NCBI GenBank assembly: GCA_903893675.1
Contig: CAITNA010000192.1
Coordinates: 1-9,466 of the forward strand
DNA: 9,466 bases
Reading direction: 5' to 3'
Source: an uncultured Micrococcales bacterium
Lineage (GTDB): Bacteria > Actinomycetota > Actinomycetes > Actinomycetales > Microbacteriaceae
The first letter of the stretch is position 1. Each line of letters begins with the position of its first letter. The notes under the pieces were generated by a model. It did no database searches and was not told the DNA's origin. It worked only from the letters and a program-made list of their open reading frames with translations. Below, in pieces: positions 6,458 to 9,466 of this stretch. The position numbers and the translations under genes were made by a program.

Positions 6458-7084
6458 ATGGAAATCTCAATTTCAGCCCGCAACCTCGCAGTGTCAGAGC
6501 GCTTCAAAGAATATGTCGCTGAGCGCGCGCACAAAGTGGAGCAGTTCGCCCACAAGGTTCAAGAACTTTCGATTAAGGTGACCCGTCACGACCACTCGCG
6601 AAACTCCGGCCCCGAAGATCAGGTAGAGCTCACGGTCCACCACGGTGGCCACTGGGTTCGCGCTGAGGCCGTTGCCGCCGACAAGTTCTCGGCCTTCGAC
6701 ATCGCATTTGGCAAGCTCACCGAGCGCCTGCGCCGCGCCTCAGACAAGCGCAAGGTGCACCACGGCCGCCATGGCTCACCGGGCACCAGCGAACTCACGG
6801 CGACCGACTTTGCCGCCCTCGATGTGGTGCCGGCCGACCTCGAGCTGCTGATCGGCAAGGGCGGGGCAGACCCAGACAACGACGAGATCGACGAGCTGGG
6901 TCAGAGCCCGATCGTGATTCGCCACAAAGAATTCAAGGATGAGCCCATGAGCGTCGACGACGCCCTCTATCGAATGGAGCTGGTCGGCCACGACTTCTAT
7001 CTGTTCCACGATTCGGCTACCGACAAGCCCTCAGTGGTCTATCGCCGCAAGGGTTGGAACTACGGGGTCATCACCCTCGGCTGA
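6458..7084 (+). CDS. hpf: Ribosome hibernation promoting factor, long form
   Basis: Long-form HPF (RaiA/YfiA family) binds the 30S decoding site in slow growth or stress and dimerises ribosomes into inactive 100S particles, protecting them. The 208-residue protein has an N-terminal ribosome-binding domain at about 1-105 (EISISARNLAVSERFKEYV, basic helix ending SDKRKVHHGRHG). A variable acidic linker covers about 110-150. The C-terminal dimerisation domain spans about 151-207, with PMSVDDALYRMELVGHDFYLF and VVYRRKGWNYGVI. The two-domain layout rules out the short HPF/YfiA types. The start ATG 6458 has a near-perfect AGGAGGT four bases upstream, the strongest site in the window. Its hairpin leader suggests translational control. 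In the mycobacterial order the same gene sits next to secA1. Codon use looks like that of its neighbours. Confidence 0.95.
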   Translation: MEISISARNLAVSERFKEYVAERAHKVEQFAHKVQELSIKVTRHDHSRNSGPEDQVELTVHHGGHWVRAEAVAADKFSAFDIAFGKLTERLRRASDKRKVHHGRHGSPGTSELTATDFAALDVVPADLELLIGKGGADPDNDEIDELGQSPIVIRHKEFKDEPMSVDDALYRMELVGHDFYLFHDSATDKPSVVYRRKGWNYGVITLG

Positions 7085-7107
7085 CCTAGCCCCCAACTGG
7101 CTGTGGA

Positions 7108-7134
7108 GGGCCTGAATAGCCCCTGAATCGGGCC
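7108..7134 (+). repeat. 7-bp direct repeat and competing hairpin arms upstream of secA
   Basis: CCTGAAT occurs at 7111-7117 and 7122-7128, a period of 11 bp, about one helical turn. The GCCC between them (7119-7122) can pair with GGGC at 7108-7111 or with GGGC at 7130-7133, each leaving a 7-nt loop. No T tract follows, so it is not a clear terminator of hpf. The second repeat overlaps the likely -35 of the secA promoter, so an operator is possible. Confidence 0.5.
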
Positions 7135-7152
7135 ATCTGCCTCGCCTAAGAT
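7123..7152 (+). promoter_or_regulatory. Probable secA promoter
   Basis: A good -10, TAAGAT (7147-7152), is preceded after an 18-bp spacer by CTGAAT (7123-7128). This is a weak match to TTGACA, keeping the central TGA. Transcription would start near 7159, leaving a leader of about 20 nt before the TTG start of secA. It is consistent with secA being expressed apart from hpf. Confidence 0.45.
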
Positions 7153-7168
7153 GGTCAAAGACCCATTT

Positions 7169-7173
7169 AGGAG
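7169..7173 (+). promoter_or_regulatory. Ribosome binding site for secA
   Basis: AGGAG lies 5 nt before TTG 7179 and decides that start; no ATG or GTG lies in frame close by. The N-terminus that results, MANIIDKVLRAGEG, matches the usual beginning of SecA. Confidence 0.8.
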
Positions 7174-7178
7174 CGATT

Positions 7179-9466
7179 TTGGCCAATATCATCGACAAAG
7201 TTCTGCGCGCCGGCGAAGGCCGACTGCTCGCAAAGCTTCGCAACTACGCCAAGTCGGTAAACGAGCTCGAAGAGTCGTTTGCTTCGCTGACCGATGACGA
7301 GCTCAAGGGCGAAACCGCGACCCTGCGCGAACGCTATGCCGCTGGCGAGAGCCTCGACGATCTTCTGCCAGAAGCATTCGCGGCCGTCCGCGAAGCCTCG
7401 AAGCGCACCCTCGGAATGCGTCACTTCGACGTTCAGCTCATGGGTGGTGCCGCATTGCACCTTGGCAACATCGCCGAAATGAAGACCGGTGAAGGTAAGA
7501 CCCTGGTCGCCACGACCGCTGCCTACCTCAACGCCATCCCAGGTCGCGGTGTTCACATCGTCACCACCAACGACTTCTTGGCCGGCTACCAGTCAGAGCT
7601 CATGGGTCGCGTGTTCCGCGCCCTCGGCATGACCACCGGCTGCATCCTGAGCGGACAAGAGCCAGCCCAGCGTCGCGCGGAATACCTCTGCGACATCACT
7701 TATGGAACCAACAACGAATTTGGTTTCGACTACCTGCGCGACAACATGGCATGGCAGAAGGCCGACCTCGTTCAGCGCGGTCACTACTTTGCAATCGTCG
7801 ATGAGGTCGACTCGATCCTTATCGACGAGGCGCGCACCCCTCTGATCATCTCGGGCCCTGCCTCGGGCGAGGCGAACCGTTGGTTCACCGAGTTCGCATC
7901 AATCGCAGAGAAGCTTCAGCCGGTTATTGACTATGAAGTCGACGAAAAGAAGCGCACTGTCGGCATCCTTGAAGAAGGCATCGCCAAGGTCGAGGATTAC
8001 CTCGGCATCAACAACCTCTACGAATCGGCGAACACTCCGCTGATCTCGTTCCTGAACAACGCAATTCGCGCGAAGTCGCTGTTCAAGCGCGACAAAGACT
8101 ACGTAGTGATGAACGGTGAAGTTCTCATCGTCGATGAACACACCGGCCGAATCCTCGCCGGACGTCGCTACAACGAAGGTGTTCACCAGGCGATCGAAGC
8201 CAAGGAAGGCGTCGAGGTTAAGGCCGAAAACCAAACCCTCGCGACCATTACCCTGCAGAACTACTTCCGTCTCTACAACAAGCTTTCGGGCATGACCGGT
8301 ACTGCTGAGACCGAAGCGGCCGAATTCTTGAGCACCTACAAGCTCGGCGTTGTGCCAATTCCTACCAACAAGCCGATGGTTCGTCTCGACCGCTCAGATC
8401 TGATCTACAAGAACGAAGAGATCAAGTTCGCCATGGTGGTCGAAGACATCGCCGAGCGCCACGAGAAGGGCCAGCCAGTATTGGTTGGAACCACATCCGT
8501 GGAGAAGAGCGAATACCTTTCGCGCCTGCTTGCCAAGCGCGGCGTGCGCCACGAGGTTTTGAACGCCAAGAACCACGCCCGCGAAGCAGCAATCGTTGCT
8601 CAGGCTGGTCGTCTCGGCGCCGTAACCGTTGCCACCAACATGGCCGGTCGAGGCACCGACATCATGCTCGGCGGTAACTCCGAGTTCCTAACCGTTGAGG
8701 CTTTGAACAAGCGCGGCCTGCACGTCGACGAGAGCCCAGAAGAATACGAAGCAGCTTGGGCAACCGAGTTCGAGGCAGTCAAGGCGCACGTTGCCCAAGA
8801 AGCCGAGAAGGTCATCGCAGTTGGCGGTCTCTACGTGCTCGGCACCGAGCGTCACGAGTCGCGTCGAATCGACAACCAGCTTCGTGGTCGTTCGGGTCGT
8901 CAGGGTGACCCAGGTGAGTCACGCTTCTACCTATCGCTGACCGATGACCTGATGCGTCTGTTCAACTCTGGCGCAGCTGCGGCTCTGATGAACCGCCCTG
9001 GTGTTCCAGACGACACCGCAATCGAGTCGAAGGTTGTTAGCCGCGCAATTCAGTCGGCACAGTCGCAGGTTGAGGCGCGCAACGCCGAGATCCGCAAGAA
9101 CGTTTTGAAGTATGACGACGTCATGTCGCGCCAGCGCGATGCGATCTACAACGACCGTCGCCACATCCTAGAAGGCGATGACATTCAGTCACGCGTCGAC
9201 ACCTTCCTCGAGGATGTCATCGACAACATCGTTTCGAACCACATCTTCGAAGGCAGCGGAAAAGACTGGGACTTCGAAGCACTCTGGGCAGACCTCAAGA
9301 CCATCTATCCGGTCGGTCTCGAAATTGCCGAGGTCTTGGCTGAAGCGGGCAACCGCAACAAGCTGACCCGCAACTGGATTGCTCGCGAGCTGCTCTCGGA
9401 TGCACAAATTGCATACGTTAAGCGAACCGAGCAGGTTGGCGAGGCTGCAATGCGCGAACTCGAGCG
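7179..9466 (+). CDS. secA: Protein translocase ATPase SecA, 3'-truncated by window
   Basis: SecA is the motor that drives unfolded preproteins through the SecYEG channel, peripheral at the inner membrane face. The first 762 codons are present and the frame is open at the right edge. The start is TTG 7179. Nucleotide-binding domain 1 has Walker A MKTGEGKT (101-108), TNNEFGFDYLRDNM (177-190) and Walker B AIVDEVDSI with D208-E209, then IDEARTPLIISGP (215-227). The preprotein cross-linking domain lies at about 228-365. Next are FRLYNKLSGMTGTA (363-376), nucleotide-binding domain 2 with VGTTSVEKSE (436-445), and TNMAGRGTDIMLGG (486-499). RIDNQLRGRSGRQGDPGESRFYLS (563-586) contains the arginine-finger region. 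KNVLKYDDVMSRQR (640-653) starts the helical scaffold. The break comes at AAMRELE, before the rest of the scaffold and any C-terminal tail. Its place beside hpf marks it as the housekeeping SecA (SecA1), not the accessory SecA2. No broken motif is seen. Confidence 0.98.
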   Translation, partial: MANIIDKVLRAGEGRLLAKLRNYAKSVNELEESFASLTDDELKGETATLRERYAAGESLDDLLPEAFAAVREASKRTLGMRHFDVQLMGGAALHLGNIAEMKTGEGKTLVATTAAYLNAIPGRGVHIVTTNDFLAGYQSELMGRVFRALGMTTGCILSGQEPAQRRAEYLCDITYGTNNEFGFDYLRDNMAWQKADLVQRGHYFAIVDEVDSILIDEARTPLIISGPASGEANRWFTEFASIAEKLQPVIDYEVDEKKRTVGILEEGIAKVEDYLGINNLYESANTPLISFLNNAIRAKSLFKRDKDYVVMNGEVLIVDEHTGRILAGRRYNEGVHQAIEAKEGVEVKAENQTLATITLQNYFRLYNKLSGMTGTAETEAAEFLSTYKLGVVPIPTNKPMVRLDRSDLIYKNEEIKFAMVVEDIAERHEKGQPVLVGTTSVEKSEYLSRLLAKRGVRHEVLNAKNHAREAAIVAQAGRLGAVTVATNMAGRGTDIMLGGNSEFLTVEALNKRGLHVDESPEEYEAAWATEFEAVKAHVAQEAEKVIAVGGLYVLGTERHESRRIDNQLRGRSGRQGDPGESRFYLSLTDDLMRLFNSGAAAALMNRPGVPDDTAIESKVVSRAIQSAQSQVEARNAEIRKNVLKYDDVMSRQRDAIYNDRRHILEGDDIQSRVDTFLEDVIDNIVSNHIFEGSGKDWDFEALWADLKTIYPVGLEIAEVLAEAGNRNKLTRNWIARELLSDAQIAYVKRTEQVGEAAMRELE

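Noticed and set aside
7108..7134. Hairpin after hpf as an intrinsic terminator
   Set aside because: The stems are only 4 bp and no T-rich run follows; the region fits a promoter or operator better.
1..9466. Mobile elements, CRISPR arrays, tRNA/rRNA genes or a new defence-type system
   Set aside because: All genes are on one strand, in a conserved housekeeping order with similar codon use. I saw no spaced repeat arrays, transposase motifs, terminal inverted repeats or tRNA-like folds.

Overview
The window is a dense, entirely plus-strand stretch of an actinobacterial core genome. The gene order is phosphomannomutase (3' end) - ahcY - mtrA - mtrB - lpqB - comF-like phosphoribosyltransferase - hpf - secA (5' part). 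From memory, this is the order around sahH, mtrAB, lpqB and secA1 in mycobacteria and many other Actinomycetota, except that tmk, which lies between sahH and mtrA in Mycobacterium, is absent here. The moderately high GC, AGGAG-type ribosome binding sites with TTG starts, and the protein sequences fit a member of the Micrococcales, perhaps a small-genome Microbacteriaceae. That placement is inference, not a search result.

Bases 1-5635 look like one transcription unit. The phosphomannomutase end, ahcY, mtrA and mtrB follow one another with gaps of 7-10 nt, and mtrB and lpqB overlap by 8 nt. Phosphomannomutase supplies mannose-1-phosphate for cell-envelope glycans. AhcY clears S-adenosylhomocysteine left by methylation reactions. 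MtrA (response regulator), MtrB (membrane histidine kinase) and LpqB (lipoprotein that works with MtrB) form a signalling module which in other Actinomycetota links cell-envelope state to division and wall remodelling. The unit ends at a clear hairpin plus T-rich tract just after lpqB, where a 13-bp tandem duplication also spans the lpqB stop codon.

Bases 5701-7084 hold a short ComF-family gene with an uncertain start and a long-form hibernation promoting factor gene. The hpf gene has a strong ribosome binding site that lies inside a predicted hairpin abutting the start codon. Bases 7085-7178 hold a probable promoter for secA, with a 7-bp direct repeat of 11-bp period at its -35 region. secA, the Sec-translocase ATPase, starts with TTG and runs off the right edge after 762 codons.

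I see no mobile element, CRISPR array, tRNA, rRNA or new multi-gene system; this is a housekeeping region. The points most worth a second look are small: an MtrA with an unusual receiver motif (K-S in place of K-P) and a long insertion in its DNA-binding domain loop, the hairpin-buried hpf ribosome binding site, the repeat around the secA promoter, and the duplication at the lpqB stop.
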